NCBI GenBank assembly: GCA_035286465.1
Contig: DATEDF010000105.1
Coordinates: 1 to 64,000 of the forward strand
DNA length: 64,000 nucleotides
From: Fen-1231 sp035286465
GTDB lineage: Bacteria > Gemmatimonadota > Gemmatimonadetes > Gemmatimonadales > Gemmatimonadaceae
Direction: 5' to 3'
The first letter of the stretch is position 1; each line of letters starts with the position of its first letter. Below, piece by piece: positions 16,685 to 25,793 of the stretch. A model generated the notes under the pieces. That model saw nothing but the letters and a program-made list of their open reading frames with translations, was not told the origin of the DNA and ran no database searches. Made by a program: the position numbers and the translations under genes.

Positions 16685-18516
16685 TGTCCGCCCTCAACGA
16701 TTTCGCCGTCAAGATCGCCACCGTCAACGGCACCGGGAGCGCCAGCGCCAACTCGCTCCTGATGCAGACGATCTTCCGGATGGGGATCCCCGTGTCGGGG
16801 AAGAACATCTTCCCGTCGAACATCCAGGGGCTCCCCACGTGGTACGAGATCCGGGTGAGCAAGGCGGGCTACACGGCGCGGCCGCCCGTGATTGACCTCG
16901 TCGTCGCGCTCAACCCCGCGACCTACGCGCGCGACGTCGCGACCGTCCGGCCCGGCGGCTACCTCCTCTACGATTCCTCGTGGCCGCTCGACCCCGCGCT
17001 CCAGCGCCAGGGGATCACGATCCTCGGCGTCCCCTTCGGCAAGATGTGCGTCGAGGCGTTCGAGCGCGATCGCGACCGCACGCTCCTCCGCAACATCGCG
17101 TACGCCGGCGCCCTGGCCGCGCTCCTCGCGATGGACATGGACGTGATCAACGCCGCGCTGAACGAGAAGTTCGGCCGGAAAAAGGCGCTCCTCGACGCGA
17201 ACTTCCGCGCCGTCCGGCTCGGCTACGAGTACGCACACGCGCACTTCCGCTGCCCGCTGCCGTTCCACCTCAGGCGCATGAACGCCACGGCCGATTCCAT
17301 CCTTCTCGACGGCAACACGGCGTCCGCGCTGGGTGCGCTCTACGCCGGCGCCACGGTGGGCGCCTGGTATCCGATCACGCCGGCGACGTCGCTGATGGAG
17401 GCGTTCAGCGGCCTGTGCCACGAGTACCGCGTGGACAAGGACACCGGGCGGAAGAAGTTCTGCATCATCCAGGCGGAGGACGAGCTCGCCGCCGCCGGCA
17501 TTGTGATCGGCGCGGGCTGGGCGGGCGCGCGCGCGTTTACCTCGACGGCGGGCCCGGGCATCTCGCTGATGCAGGAGTTCATCGGGCTCGCCTACTACAC
17601 CGAGGTGCCGGCGGTCTTCTTCGACGTGCAGCGCACCGGCCCCTCGACCGGAATGCCCACGCGCACGCAACAGGGCGACCTCCTCTCCATCGCCTACGCC
17701 TCGCACGGCGACACGAAGCACCTGATGCTCTTCCCGGCGAACCCCGAGGAGTGCTTCTACGACGCCGTTCGCGCGTTCGACCTCGCCGAGCGGTTCCAGA
17801 CGCCGGTGTTCGTCGTCTCCGACCTCGACATCGGGATGAACGACTGGATGTGCCCGCGCCTGACGTGGGACGACGACTACCGCCCCGACCGCGGGAAGGT
17901 GCTGAACGCCGAGGAGGTCGCGAAACTGGAGAAGTTCTCGCGCTACCTCGACGTGGACGGCGACGGCATCACCGCGCGCACGCTCCCCGCGGTGCACCCG
18001 AAGGGCGCGTACTTCGTGCGCGGCTCGGGGCACGACAAGCACGGCGCGTACACGGAGGACGCCGCGGAGTACCAGGAGGTCGTGGACCGCCTCGCGCGCA
18101 AGATCGCCTCGGCGGCGAACGCCGTGCCGGCGCCGGAGATCCACTCGGTGGAGGGCGCCGACGTCGGCATCGTCTCGATCGGCGGCTGCCACGCCGCCGT
18201 GCGCGAGGCCGTGGACCGGTTGCGCGATCAGGGCGTGGCGGCGGATTACCTGCGCGTCCGCGGATTCCCGTTCAGCGAAGCAGTCACGACCTTCCTCCGC
18301 ACGCACGCGACGGTCTTCGTCGTCGAGCAGAACCGCGACGCGCAGCTCCGCTCGCTCCTCGCGATCGAGACCGGCGTGGCGCGCGACCGGATGATCCCCG
18401 TGCTCGACTACGGCGGCCTGCCGCTCACCGCGCGCACCGTGGTGGCCGCCGTCACAACGGCACTCGGGAAACCAAAGGGTGCCGGAAGCCGGAAACAGAA
18501 GGGAGTCCCCGTATGA
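16684..18516 (+). CDS. korA: 2-oxoacid:ferredoxin oxidoreductase, fused gamma/alpha subunit
   Basis: A 610-aa protein. Residues about 1-190 are the gamma (catalytic PFOR/KOR) domain, starting FAVKIATVNGTGSASANSLL. From about residue 200 comes the alpha pyrimidine-binding domain with GNTASALGALYAGATVGAWYPITPATSLMEAF and FTSTAGPGISLMQEFIGLAYYTEVP, followed by domain II (VGIVSIGGCHAAVREAVDRL). With the beta subunit it oxidatively decarboxylates a 2-oxoacid (2-oxoglutarate or a branched-chain 2-oxoacid) to acyl-CoA with reduction of ferredoxin. ATG 16684 overlaps the upstream stop and the end overlaps korB by ATGA, so the three genes form one operon. Exact substrate uncertain. Confidence 0.88.
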   Translation: MSALNDFAVKIATVNGTGSASANSLLMQTIFRMGIPVSGKNIFPSNIQGLPTWYEIRVSKAGYTARPPVIDLVVALNPATYARDVATVRPGGYLLYDSSWPLDPALQRQGITILGVPFGKMCVEAFERDRDRTLLRNIAYAGALAALLAMDMDVINAALNEKFGRKKALLDANFRAVRLGYEYAHAHFRCPLPFHLRRMNATADSILLDGNTASALGALYAGATVGAWYPITPATSLMEAFSGLCHEYRVDKDTGRKKFCIIQAEDELAAAGIVIGAGWAGARAFTSTAGPGISLMQEFIGLAYYTEVPAVFFDVQRTGPSTGMPTRTQQGDLLSIAYASHGDTKHLMLFPANPEECFYDAVRAFDLAERFQTPVFVVSDLDIGMNDWMCPRLTWDDDYRPDRGKVLNAEEVAKLEKFSRYLDVDGDGITARTLPAVHPKGAYFVRGSGHDKHGAYTEDAAEYQEVVDRLARKIASAANAVPAPEIHSVEGADVGIVSIGGCHAAVREAVDRLRDQGVAADYLRVRGFPFSEAVTTFLRTHATVFVVEQNRDAQLRSLLAIETGVARDRMIPVLDYGGLPLTARTVVAAVTTALGKPKGAGSRKQKGVPV

Positions 18517-19568
18517 CGTCCATTCAGAAGCCGCCGGTCCGCCATCCGGGCCTCCGGAAGAACGCCCTGGGCCTCACCAAGCGCGACTACGAGGGCGCGA
18601 TGTCCACGCTCTGCGCCGGGTGCGGGCACGACTCGGTCACGGCCGCGATCATCGAGGCGTTCTGGGAACTCGACGTGCCGCCGCACCGCGCCGCGAAGCT
18701 GAGCGGCATCGGCTGCTCGTCGAAGACGACCGCCTACTTCATGAAGCAGTCGCACGGATTCAACGCGGTGCACGGCCGGATGCCGTCCGTCGCGAGCGGC
18801 GCGAACGCCGCCAACCGCAGTCTCATCTACATCGGCATCTCCGGCGACGGCGATTCGCTCTCGATCGGGCTCGGCCAGCTCTGCCACGCGATCCGCCGCA
18901 ATGTGGACATGCTCTATCTCCTCGAGAACAACGGCGTCTACGGCCTCACGAAGGGGCAGTTTTCGGCGTCGTCCGACGTGGGCTCCCGGTCGAAGCGCGG
19001 CGAGCCGAACGTGCAGCCGCCGATTGACCCGGTGTTGATGGCGCTCTCACTCGGCGCGACGTTCGTCGCGCGCGGCTTCTCCGGCGACAAGACCCACCTC
19101 GTGCCGATCCTCAAGGCGGGGCTCAGGCACAAGGGGTTCGCCCTGGTGGACATCATCTCGCCCTGCGTCTCCTTCAACGACCACGAGGGTTCCACGAAGA
19201 GCTATCGCTACACGCGCGAGCACAACATCGAGATCTCGTGGGTGGACTTCGTGCCGCTCCGCCGGACGATCACGGCGCCCGACGCCGACGACGCCCTGAT
19301 GTCGCTGACGATGCACGACGGCACCGTCGTGCGATTCCGGCACACCGCGAAGAGCTACGACCCCACGGACCGGGAAAAGGCGTACGCGCACGTGCGCGCG
19401 TGCCAGAAACGGGGCGAGGTGGCCACCGGCCTCCTGTTCGTTGACCAGGACGGGAAGGACATGCACGCGGTCAACGGAAGCGTGGAGCAGCCGCTCGCGG
19501 AGCTGCCGTATGAGGAGCTGTGCCCGGGCAGCGCGGAGTTGAGCACCTTGATGGAGGAGTTCCGCTAG
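18513..19568 (+). CDS. korB: 2-oxoacid:ferredoxin oxidoreductase, beta subunit
   Basis: A 351-aa TPP-binding subunit starting in an ATGA overlap with korA, with GGGAG eight bases upstream. Cys34 and Cys37 in LCAGCGHD belong to the beta-subunit Fe-S site. The TPP/Mg motif is GDGDSLSIGLGQL, followed by LLENNGVYGLTKGQ. The C-terminal extension (FVDQDGKDMHAVNG) is usual for this subunit. It supplies the thiamine cofactor that attacks the 2-oxoacid. The stop codon overlaps, tail to tail, the stop of the minus-strand gene that follows. Confidence 0.9.
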   Translation: MTSIQKPPVRHPGLRKNALGLTKRDYEGAMSTLCAGCGHDSVTAAIIEAFWELDVPPHRAAKLSGIGCSSKTTAYFMKQSHGFNAVHGRMPSVASGANAANRSLIYIGISGDGDSLSIGLGQLCHAIRRNVDMLYLLENNGVYGLTKGQFSASSDVGSRSKRGEPNVQPPIDPVLMALSLGATFVARGFSGDKTHLVPILKAGLRHKGFALVDIISPCVSFNDHEGSTKSYRYTREHNIEISWVDFVPLRRTITAPDADDALMSLTMHDGTVVRFRHTAKSYDPTDREKAYAHVRACQKRGEVATGLLFVDQDGKDMHAVNGSVEQPLAELPYEELCPGSAELSTLMEEFR

Positions 19569-20089
19569 GCGCCGGCCGCGCGCCTCGCGATCTTCTCGAC
19601 GAGAAGGGCTTCGAGCGACCCGGTCGTCACGCACACGACCGGATCCTTGGCGTTGCCCTGCACGTCCACCGCGCCGCCCGCCATCCCGATCCGCAGCCGC
19701 GTCCGGTTCGCGTCGAGCCGGTCGAGCAGCGCCGCGATCGAGAGATAGACGCGCCAGTTGTCCGCGTTGGGGCCGGTGATGCCGCTCCCGCAGTTCACCC
19801 ACCGCGAGAGCTGCGAGCCCGCCAGCGAGGTGCGCCGGACGAGATCGAGATTGCCCACGATCCCGCGCACCGAGTCGCGCGTGTCGAGCGGGATCTTCAG
19901 CTCGTCGAACGCGGCGACGACGGCGCGATACACCTTCGCGGAGGGCGCCGCGATTTCGTGCGGGAGCCCGATCGTGTCGAGCGCGAGCTGCGTCTGGTAC
20001 CCGGGCGGATGCACGCGCGCGCGGGCAAACTGCGCGCTCAGCACCGCCGGCAGGAGGCAGAAAGCGAGGGTGAGCGTCACGTGGCGCAT
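19565..20089 (-). CDS. Exported protein of unknown function
   Basis: A 174-aa protein beginning at ATG 20089 with GGAG eight bases upstream and a signal peptide (MRHVTLTLAFCLLPAVLSAQ). The mature part has an alternating strand-helix pattern, two Cys residues (NCGSG and VVCVTTGSLE) that could form a disulfide, and the segments IAALLDRLDANRTRLRIG and GSLEALLVEKIARRA. I do not recognise the family. It follows the GNAT gene on the same strand by 47 bases and is probably cotranscribed. Confidence 0.65.
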   Translation of the reverse strand: MRHVTLTLAFCLLPAVLSAQFARARVHPPGYQTQLALDTIGLPHEIAAPSAKVYRAVVAAFDELKIPLDTRDSVRGIVGNLDLVRRTSLAGSQLSRWVNCGSGITGPNADNWRVYLSIAALLDRLDANRTRLRIGMAGGAVDVQGNAKDPVVCVTTGSLEALLVEKIARRAAGA

Positions 20090-20136
20090 GGCCTGTGCTC
20101 CGGGTGGGGTTTCAGGACGACGAACGCCGCCCGCCA

Positions 20137-20697
20137 TCAGCGTGACGGCGCCGCGAGCGCGCCCTCCCACGGACCCGGCGGGGTGTCGGGTACTTCCTTC
20201 CGCCGGACCTCCGTGCGGTACTCGCGGAAGCCCCGGGCGAGGTAGTTGGCCAGCGCCCGCGGATGATCAAGGTTGCAGGTGTTGAGAATCACGCGCGAGG
20301 CCCCCATCCCCCAGGCGCGCGCGACCGCCTCGGTCAGCAGGTGGCCCCCCAACCCGTCACCGATGAACGCGCGGAGCAGGCCGAAGTACTTGATCTCGAC
20401 GTCGCCGCTCGCGTGCCGCTCCAGCTCGACGTACCCGGCCGGTACGCCGTCGCGGGAGAGAACCCACGTCTCCAGCTCCGGCCGCGCGACGTACGCCGAC
20501 CACTGCGCGAGCGTCCACGGGCGGCGTTCCAGCCAGAACCACTCGCCGCCGATCGCGGTGTAGAAGAACCGGTTGAGCTCGGGCATCGGCTGCCGCACGC
20601 GCACGAACGCGACGCCCAAGTGCGCCGACCGCTTCGGTCGGAGCTGGCCGGGCGCGGTCATCTCGAGATGCCGGATCGTGACGTCGGCGAGAGGCAC
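20137..20697 (-). CDS. GNAT-family N-acetyltransferase
   Basis: A 186-aa acetyltransferase. I choose GTG 20697 because the first residues (VTIRHLEMTAPGQLRP) fit this GNAT subgroup; an internal ATG lies at 20661. The acetyl-CoA strand-turn is visible in DVEIKYFGLLRAFIGDGLGGHLLTEAVARAW (RAFIGDGLGG replaces the usual Q/RxxGxG/A), and the late element is LNTCNLDHPRALANYLARGFREYR. The acceptor substrate is unknown. It is divergent from the M28 peptidase gene with 63 bases between starts. Confidence 0.82.
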   Translation of the reverse strand: MPLADVTIRHLEMTAPGQLRPKRSAHLGVAFVRVRQPMPELNRFFYTAIGGEWFWLERRPWTLAQWSAYVARPELETWVLSRDGVPAGYVELERHASGDVEIKYFGLLRAFIGDGLGGHLLTEAVARAWGMGASRVILNTCNLDHPRALANYLARGFREYRTEVRRKEVPDTPPGPWEGALAAPSR

Positions 20698-20706
20698 GCA
20701 TATAGT
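20678..20706 (+). promoter_or_regulatory. Putative sigma-70-type promoter for the M28 peptidase/AlaX operon
   Basis: GTGACG (20678-20683) and TATAGT (20701-20706) are separated by 17 bases, pointing towards the M28 gene at 20761. The -35 box matches four of six consensus positions and the -10 box five of six. It overlaps the first codons of the divergent GNAT gene, so the two could be co-regulated. Confidence 0.4.
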
Positions 20707-20760
20707 ATGGAGCACCCGGCCGCGCCGTGGCGGCACCAACCACCCACCTCCCGCGAACTC

Positions 20761-22404
20761 ATGCCTCCCAACACGCGCCTTCCGGCCATCGCGCTGCTCG
20801 GCGTCGCCCTGGCCCTTTCCCCCGCCGCGCTGCCCGCGCAGTCGTCCGAGATCACCGCGCGGGAGATTGACGGATACCTCCGCTACCTCTCCAGCGACCT
20901 GCTCGAGGGGCGCGCGCCCGCCACCCGGGGCGGCCGTGTCGCCGCCGCCTACATCGAGAGCCAGCTCGCCGCCTTCGGTCTCGAACCCGCCGCAAAGGGC
21001 TCGTACATCCAGAAGGTCCCGATTGACGTGGTCGCCGCGGAGCGCCAATCCCTCCGCGCCTCGGCGAGCGGCAAGGCGACCGCCACGCTCCGGTACCCCG
21101 AAGATGTCGTCGTCTGGGCCGGCTCGGCCGCGGAGCGGAGCGCGGCCCGTGCCGAACTCGTCTTCGTCGGCTACGGCGCCGTCGCGCCCGAGTATCGCTG
21201 GAACGACTTCAAGGACGTGGACGTCAAGGGCAAGATCCTCGTCGTGCTCGTGAACGATCCGCCCGCGCCGGGCGCCGAACCGACGCTCTTCGGCGGACGC
21301 GCGATGACCTACTACGGGCGGTGGCCGTACAAGTTCGAGGAGGCCGAGCGCCAGGGCGCGCGCGGCGCGCTCGTGGTGCACACCACCGAGCGCGCGGGCT
21401 ACCCGTGGCACACCGTCGTCGGGAGCTGGGCCAAGGAGCAGCGGATGCTCCCGCGCGATCCCGGGCTGCCGCCTCCGCTCGGCTTCCGCGGCTGGATCAC
21501 CGACAGCGCCGCCGGCGCGCTGTTCCGGCAGGCCGGGCTCGACCTCGCGCGACTGCGCACCGCCGCCGAATCCCGCGACTTCCGCCCGGTGCCCACCGGC
21601 ATCACGCTCGACATCGCGTTCAGCAACACCGTGCAGCATCTCGAGAGCGAGAACGTGCTCGGCCTCGTACGCGGAAGCGACCCGAAACTCAGAGGCGAGC
21701 ACCTGATGCTCAGCACGCACTGGGATCACCTCGGCATCGGCCCCACCGTGAACGGCGACTCGATCTACAATGGCGCCTCCGACAACGCGAGCGGTACGGC
21801 CGACATGCTCGCCATCGCGCGCGCGGCGGCGAAGGGACCGCGGCCCAGGCGTTCGCTCCTCTTCGCCTTCGTCACCGCCGAAGAAAGCGGGTTGCTCGGC
21901 TCGCAGTACCTCGCGGAGAACCCGGTGGTCGCCACCGAGGAGATCGTGGCGAACCTCAACGTGGACGGCGGGAATCTCTACGGCCGCGTGCGTGACCTCA
22001 ACGTGCTCGGCGACACCAAGAGCTCGCTCGGGCCCGAGCTGGCCGCGTTCCTCAAGCCGCGCGGGATGCGCATCACGCCCGAGGAGTTCCCCGAGCGCGG
22101 GTCGTTCTACCGCTCGGATCACTTCAGCTTCGCGAAGGCCGGCGTCCCGTCGGTCTCCATCGGCGAGGGCAACGACTTCGTCGGCAAGCCCGGGGGGTGG
22201 GGCACGACCGTGCATCAGGATTACACGGACCATCGCTATCATCAGCCGGGCGACCAGTACCGCGCCGACTTCGACTTGACCGGGGCTGTCCAGTTGAGCG
22301 GCATCGTGCTCGACTTCGCGCGCACGCTCGCGAACAGCGCGGCGTGGCCCACGTGGAACAGGGACGCGGAGTTCAAGCGGCCGCCGCGAAAGAAGGTGAT
22401 GTGA
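20761..22404 (+). CDS. Exported M28-family metallopeptidase with PA domain
   Basis: A 547-aa protein with a signal peptide (MPPNTRLPAIALLGVALALSP, then ALPAQ). After an N-terminal segment (IDGYLRYLSSDLLEGRAP) comes a PA-type insert (ELVFVGYGAVAPEYRWNDF to RGALVVHTTERAGYPW), then the M28 zinc site: LSTHWDHLGIG, NGASDNASGTADML, FVTAEESGLLGSQYL, LNVDG and the last ligand in DHRYHQPGD. It probably trims peptides in the periplasm or outside the cell. Its stop overlaps the start of the AlaX-like gene in a GTGA, so the two are translationally coupled. Confidence 0.9.
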   Translation: MPPNTRLPAIALLGVALALSPAALPAQSSEITAREIDGYLRYLSSDLLEGRAPATRGGRVAAAYIESQLAAFGLEPAAKGSYIQKVPIDVVAAERQSLRASASGKATATLRYPEDVVVWAGSAAERSAARAELVFVGYGAVAPEYRWNDFKDVDVKGKILVVLVNDPPAPGAEPTLFGGRAMTYYGRWPYKFEEAERQGARGALVVHTTERAGYPWHTVVGSWAKEQRMLPRDPGLPPPLGFRGWITDSAAGALFRQAGLDLARLRTAAESRDFRPVPTGITLDIAFSNTVQHLESENVLGLVRGSDPKLRGEHLMLSTHWDHLGIGPTVNGDSIYNGASDNASGTADMLAIARAAAKGPRPRRSLLFAFVTAEESGLLGSQYLAENPVVATEEIVANLNVDGGNLYGRVRDLNVLGDTKSSLGPELAAFLKPRGMRITPEEFPERGSFYRSDHFSFAKAGVPSVSIGEGNDFVGKPGGWGTTVHQDYTDHRYHQPGDQYRADFDLTGAVQLSGIVLDFARTLANSAAWPTWNRDAEFKRPPRKKVM

Positions 22405-23594
22405 CGGAGCGGCTGTACTACACCGATGCGTACCTGACCGACTTCACCGCGACCGTCGTCGCGACCGACGGCGTACGCGTTCATCTCGACCGCTCGGCCT
22501 TCTATCCCACGAGCGGCGGCCAGCCGCACGACGCAGGAGAGCTGGGCGGCGCGCGCGTGGTGGACGTCGTGGACGAGGGCGATCGCGTCGCCCACGTGCT
22601 CGCCGTGCCTCTCGCGTTCGCCCCCGGTGCGGCGGTATCCGGCCGCGTGGACTGGGCGCGCCGCTTCGATCACATGCAGCAGCATACGGGCCAGCATCTC
22701 CTGTCGGCGCTCTTCGAGGAGTTGTTCGGCCACCAGACGGTGAGCGTGCACTTCGGCGACCGCTATTCCACGCTCGACCTGAGCACCGAGGCGCTCTCGC
22801 GCGAGCACGCCGCGCGCGTGGAGCGCGCGGCCAACGGGATGGTCCTCGAGAACCGCGCCGTCACGGTTGCCTTCGAGGACGCCGCCTCGGCCGCCGGCCT
22901 CAGGAAGGGCGCCGAGCGCGCCGGCCGGATTCGCGTCGTGACGATTGACGGCGTGGACCGGAGCGCCTGCGGTGGCACGCACGTCCGTGTCACGGCCGAG
23001 ATCGGCCCGGTCGTCATCCGCCGGATCGAGCGGTACAAGCAGTTCTCGCGCGTGGAGTTCCTCTGCGGGTGGCGCGCCCTCGCGCGTGCGCGCGCCGACT
23101 TCGATGCCTTGAGCGCGATCGCGGCGACCATGACGGCGGCCATTGACGAGCTGCCGGCGCTCATCAGCGCGCAATCGGCCGACCTCCGCGCCGCGGACGC
23201 CGAGCGCCGGAAGCTCACCGCGGAACTCGCGCGCCACCGGGCGCGCGAGCGCTACGACGCGGCCGGGGCGGGCGCCGACGGCGTGCGGCGCCTCGTCGAG
23301 CGGGGGGCGACGATGGACGAGCTGCGCGCCCTCGCGCAGGCGCTGACCGCGCTTCCCAGGGTGCTCTTCGCCGGCGTTGCCGCGGGCCCGCCGCCGGCGC
23401 TCCTCTTCGCGGCCTCAGCGGACTCCGGCGTGAACGCGGGCGCCGCGCTCAAGGCGGCGCTTGCCGCGCACGGCGGACGCGGCGGCGGCTCGCCTCACGT
23501 CGCCCAGGGATCGGTCGCCGATCCCGTCGCGCTCGAGGCAGTCATCCAGGTGCTGATGCGCGAATCCGGCAGCGTGGAGTCGTCCGCTCCTTGA
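22401..23594 (+). CDS. AlaX-type alanyl-tRNA editing protein with DHHA1 domain
   Basis: A 397-aa protein starting at the overlapping GTG. The N-terminal part resembles the AlaRS editing domain (SAFYPTSGGQPHDAGEL). The zinc-binding editing site is HMQQHTGQHLLS (HxxxH) plus SACGGTHV. The C-terminal part matches DHHA1, with the Gly-rich motif GGRGGGSPHVAQG. AlaX proteins hydrolyse Ser or Gly wrongly attached to tRNA-Ala; no aminoacylation domain is present. Coupling to an exported peptidase is a genome-specific arrangement with no obvious functional reason. The gene ends four bases from the convergent O-antigen-ligase-like gene. Confidence 0.88.
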   Translation: MTERLYYTDAYLTDFTATVVATDGVRVHLDRSAFYPTSGGQPHDAGELGGARVVDVVDEGDRVAHVLAVPLAFAPGAAVSGRVDWARRFDHMQQHTGQHLLSALFEELFGHQTVSVHFGDRYSTLDLSTEALSREHAARVERAANGMVLENRAVTVAFEDAASAAGLRKGAERAGRIRVVTIDGVDRSACGGTHVRVTAEIGPVVIRRIERYKQFSRVEFLCGWRALARARADFDALSAIAATMTAAIDELPALISAQSADLRAADAERRKLTAELARHRARERYDAAGAGADGVRRLVERGATMDELRALAQALTALPRVLFAGVAAGPPPALLFAASADSGVNAGAALKAALAAHGGRGGGSPHVAQGSVADPVALEAVIQVLMRESGSVESSAP

Positions 23595-23598
23595 GCAC

Positions 23599-25218
23599 TC
23601 AGCGACACTGCGCCGCCACACGCTTCGGCGCCGCCGCATTCGGAAAGAGCTTCCCGGCCGCGACCGCGTGGCGGCGCGCGTTCTCGCAGCGCCCGCGCGC
23701 GGCGTACAGCTCCGCGGCGCGCATCCGCACGCGATACGAGCCCGGATCGCGCGCGGCCGCCTCCTCCAGCGCCGCCGTCGTCCCCTGGCCGTAGAGGCGC
23801 ATCGCCGCGACCCGCCCGGCGCTGGTGAGCACGCCGGACAGCGACGCCGCGATGGTCAGCACGAGCAGCGCCGTGCGCGTACCGCGGCCAAGCGCCACCT
23901 CGCGCAGCACACGGCCGCCTGGAATCAGCGCACCCGCCGCACCCCACGTGACGAGCGCGGGCGCACTCAACAGGAGCACCGCATCGAAGCCGCCCTCCAG
24001 CGCGGCCACGACGAGCACGCCCCCGCCCGCCATCGCCGCAACGCGTTCGGCCACCGGCCGCGACGCGTCACGCCGCGCGCGCAGCGCGCCGAGCAGCAGC
24101 GAGACGACGAGGGCCCCGAGCGCGAGCGCCGCCGGCACCCCCCGCTCCGAGAGCGCGGCGATCCAGTCACTGCTCGGCCACGGGTTCGCCGTCGTCCCCG
24201 TCCCCTCGAGCAATGAAGGATCGTTGCCCGGCGCGTATCGCGGATACGCCACCGGCCAGTTTCCCGGCCCCACGCCGAGCACCGGATGAGCGGCCGCCAT
24301 CCGCGTCGAGTTCGCGTACTGCCTCACCCGGCCCCGGCCGCTCCCCTCACGGTAATTCACCACGCTGACCACCGACTCGAGGTACGGGTTGTCGCTCCGC
24401 CAGTCGAGCCGGTTTGGAAGCACGAGGGCGAGCACGACGCCAAGAACGGCGCCCGCGAGCGCCAGCCCGGCGCGGCGCCTCGCGAACGGCGCGTCCGCGA
24501 GCGCGGACCCCCGTACCGCGAGGAGGGCCAGCGCGCCCCACACCAGGAGCGCCAGCCACGCGGCGCGTGTGCGGGAGAGTACCAGCGCGGCCGAGCACAC
24601 GGTCAGTGCGCCCGTCCAGAAGACCCTCCCGAACCGCGAACGCGCGTCCGCAATGCACCAGATGAGAAGCGGCAGGCCGATGGCCGTCAGATGCGCCATG
24701 AAGTTCCGGTTGCCGAACGTGCCGCCTGGCGCGCGATTGAGCGACGCGAACTCCATCTTGACCCCGTACGCCTGCGCGAGCGCGGTCAGCGCGCCAAGGA
24801 CGACCACCGCCGCGAGCGTGCGCGCCAGGACGTTCGCGAGTCCGGCGGCCGCCAGCCGCCGGGCCGACCAGAACACCACGGCGCCGCTCGCGCTGATCGT
24901 GAACGCGCGAAGGCCGAGCCAATGGTTGCCGGCGAAGAGCGCCGACAGCGCCGAGAGCGCGAGCCAGGCCGCGAGGGCCAGATCGGTCGCCGTGAGCGCA
25001 AGGCGCCGCGTGCCCGCGAGCAACATCGTCCCCGCCACCAGCGCGGTGGTGTGCAGCGCCAGCTCCTTCGGCCCGGCGAAGCGATCAAGGTCGAAGGCGC
25101 GATAGGGCAGCACCGCGAGCACCGTCGCGAGCGCGCCCGCGGCGAGCGAGATCAGCGCGATGCGCTCGCCCGCCGCTGCGCGCGGCGTTCCGGCCTGCGG
25201 TGCGTGCGCGGAGGACAT
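23599..25218 (-). CDS. O-antigen ligase-family membrane protein with TPR-like tail
   Basis: A 539-aa polytopic protein with about a dozen hydrophobic segments. The region RAPGGTFGNRNFMAHLTAIGLPLL and the periplasmic loop RMAAAHPVLGVGPGNWPVAYPRYAPGND match the Wzy_C/O-antigen ligase signature (GxGxGNW with following charged loop). The last 75 residues (ALEEAAARDPGSYRVRMRAAELYAARGRCENARRHA) form a TPR-like pair of helices. Members join O-antigen, polysaccharide or glycans to lipid or protein in the periplasm. No other glycan genes are nearby, so the partner is unknown. Confidence 0.8.
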   Translation of the reverse strand: MSSAHAPQAGTPRAAAGERIALISLAAGALATVLAVLPYRAFDLDRFAGPKELALHTTALVAGTMLLAGTRRLALTATDLALAAWLALSALSALFAGNHWLGLRAFTISASGAVVFWSARRLAAAGLANVLARTLAAVVVLGALTALAQAYGVKMEFASLNRAPGGTFGNRNFMAHLTAIGLPLLIWCIADARSRFGRVFWTGALTVCSAALVLSRTRAAWLALLVWGALALLAVRGSALADAPFARRRAGLALAGAVLGVVLALVLPNRLDWRSDNPYLESVVSVVNYREGSGRGRVRQYANSTRMAAAHPVLGVGPGNWPVAYPRYAPGNDPSLLEGTGTTANPWPSSDWIAALSERGVPAALALGALVVSLLLGALRARRDASRPVAERVAAMAGGGVLVVAALEGGFDAVLLLSAPALVTWGAAGALIPGGRVLREVALGRGTRTALLVLTIAASLSGVLTSAGRVAAMRLYGQGTTAALEEAAARDPGSYRVRMRAAELYAARGRCENARRHAVAAGKLFPNAAAPKRVAAQCR

Positions 25219-25235
25219 CGCTCGTGGAAACCGCG

Positions 25236-25688
25236 TCAGTCCCGCTGCGGTGCGATCGGCACCGAATGACCGCGCGCGGTAACCGCGCGCATCGGACTGG
25301 CGCTGATCGTCGTCCAGAGGTTGAGGACGAAGAAGTACGCGGCGAGTGCCGACGCCGCCGCGCCCGCGATGATCATCGCCTCGGCGCCGCGCACGCCCGG
25401 CACCCGCAGCACGAATCCCGCCGTGAGCAGCGCGAGTCCCGGCTGCGCCAACCAGAACTGCGCTTCGGCGAGCCGCCGGTGCACGATCGGCTGCCCGAAG
25501 AACCGCGGCACGACGTGCAGCGACACGCCGTAGATCATCTGCGCCACGAAGCCCAGCAGGTTGAGATGGAGGTGCGCCACGCGGTACACCGCGAGCGGCG
25601 GGTACACCGCCATCGCGAGCCCCAGCGTCACGCCCGTCGCGAGCCAGACGAGGCTCGACTTGATGAACGCCCTCACGAACCAGTCCAT
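25236..25688 (-). CDS. Small heme-copper-oxidase-subunit-I-like membrane protein
   Basis: A 150-aa protein with four membrane helices. ATG 25688 (MDWFVRAFIKSS) is preferred: a GAGG lies about five bases upstream. In-frame ATGs also lie at 25709 and 25724. Helix 2 carries YRVAHLHLNLLGFVAQMIYG followed by SLHVVPRFFG. The spaced histidines resemble the heme-binding helices of cbb3/NorB-type oxidase subunit I or NnrS-like proteins, but at four helices it is far too short to be an oxidase. It may bind heme or help assemble respiratory complexes; function unproven. Confidence 0.7.
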   Translation of the reverse strand: MDWFVRAFIKSSLVWLATGVTLGLAMAVYPPLAVYRVAHLHLNLLGFVAQMIYGVSLHVVPRFFGQPIVHRRLAEAQFWLAQPGLALLTAGFVLRVPGVRGAEAMIIAGAAASALAAYFFVLNLWTTISASPMRAVTARGHSVPIAPQRD

Positions 25689-25793
25689 GCGGACCTCACC
25701 ACGAGTCATTGTCGAATGCTCCAACGCTAATCACGTGGCTCGCCGGGCACACGCGCGGACCGGTTATCTTCAGTCGGTTCCTGCCCTGCTCCC

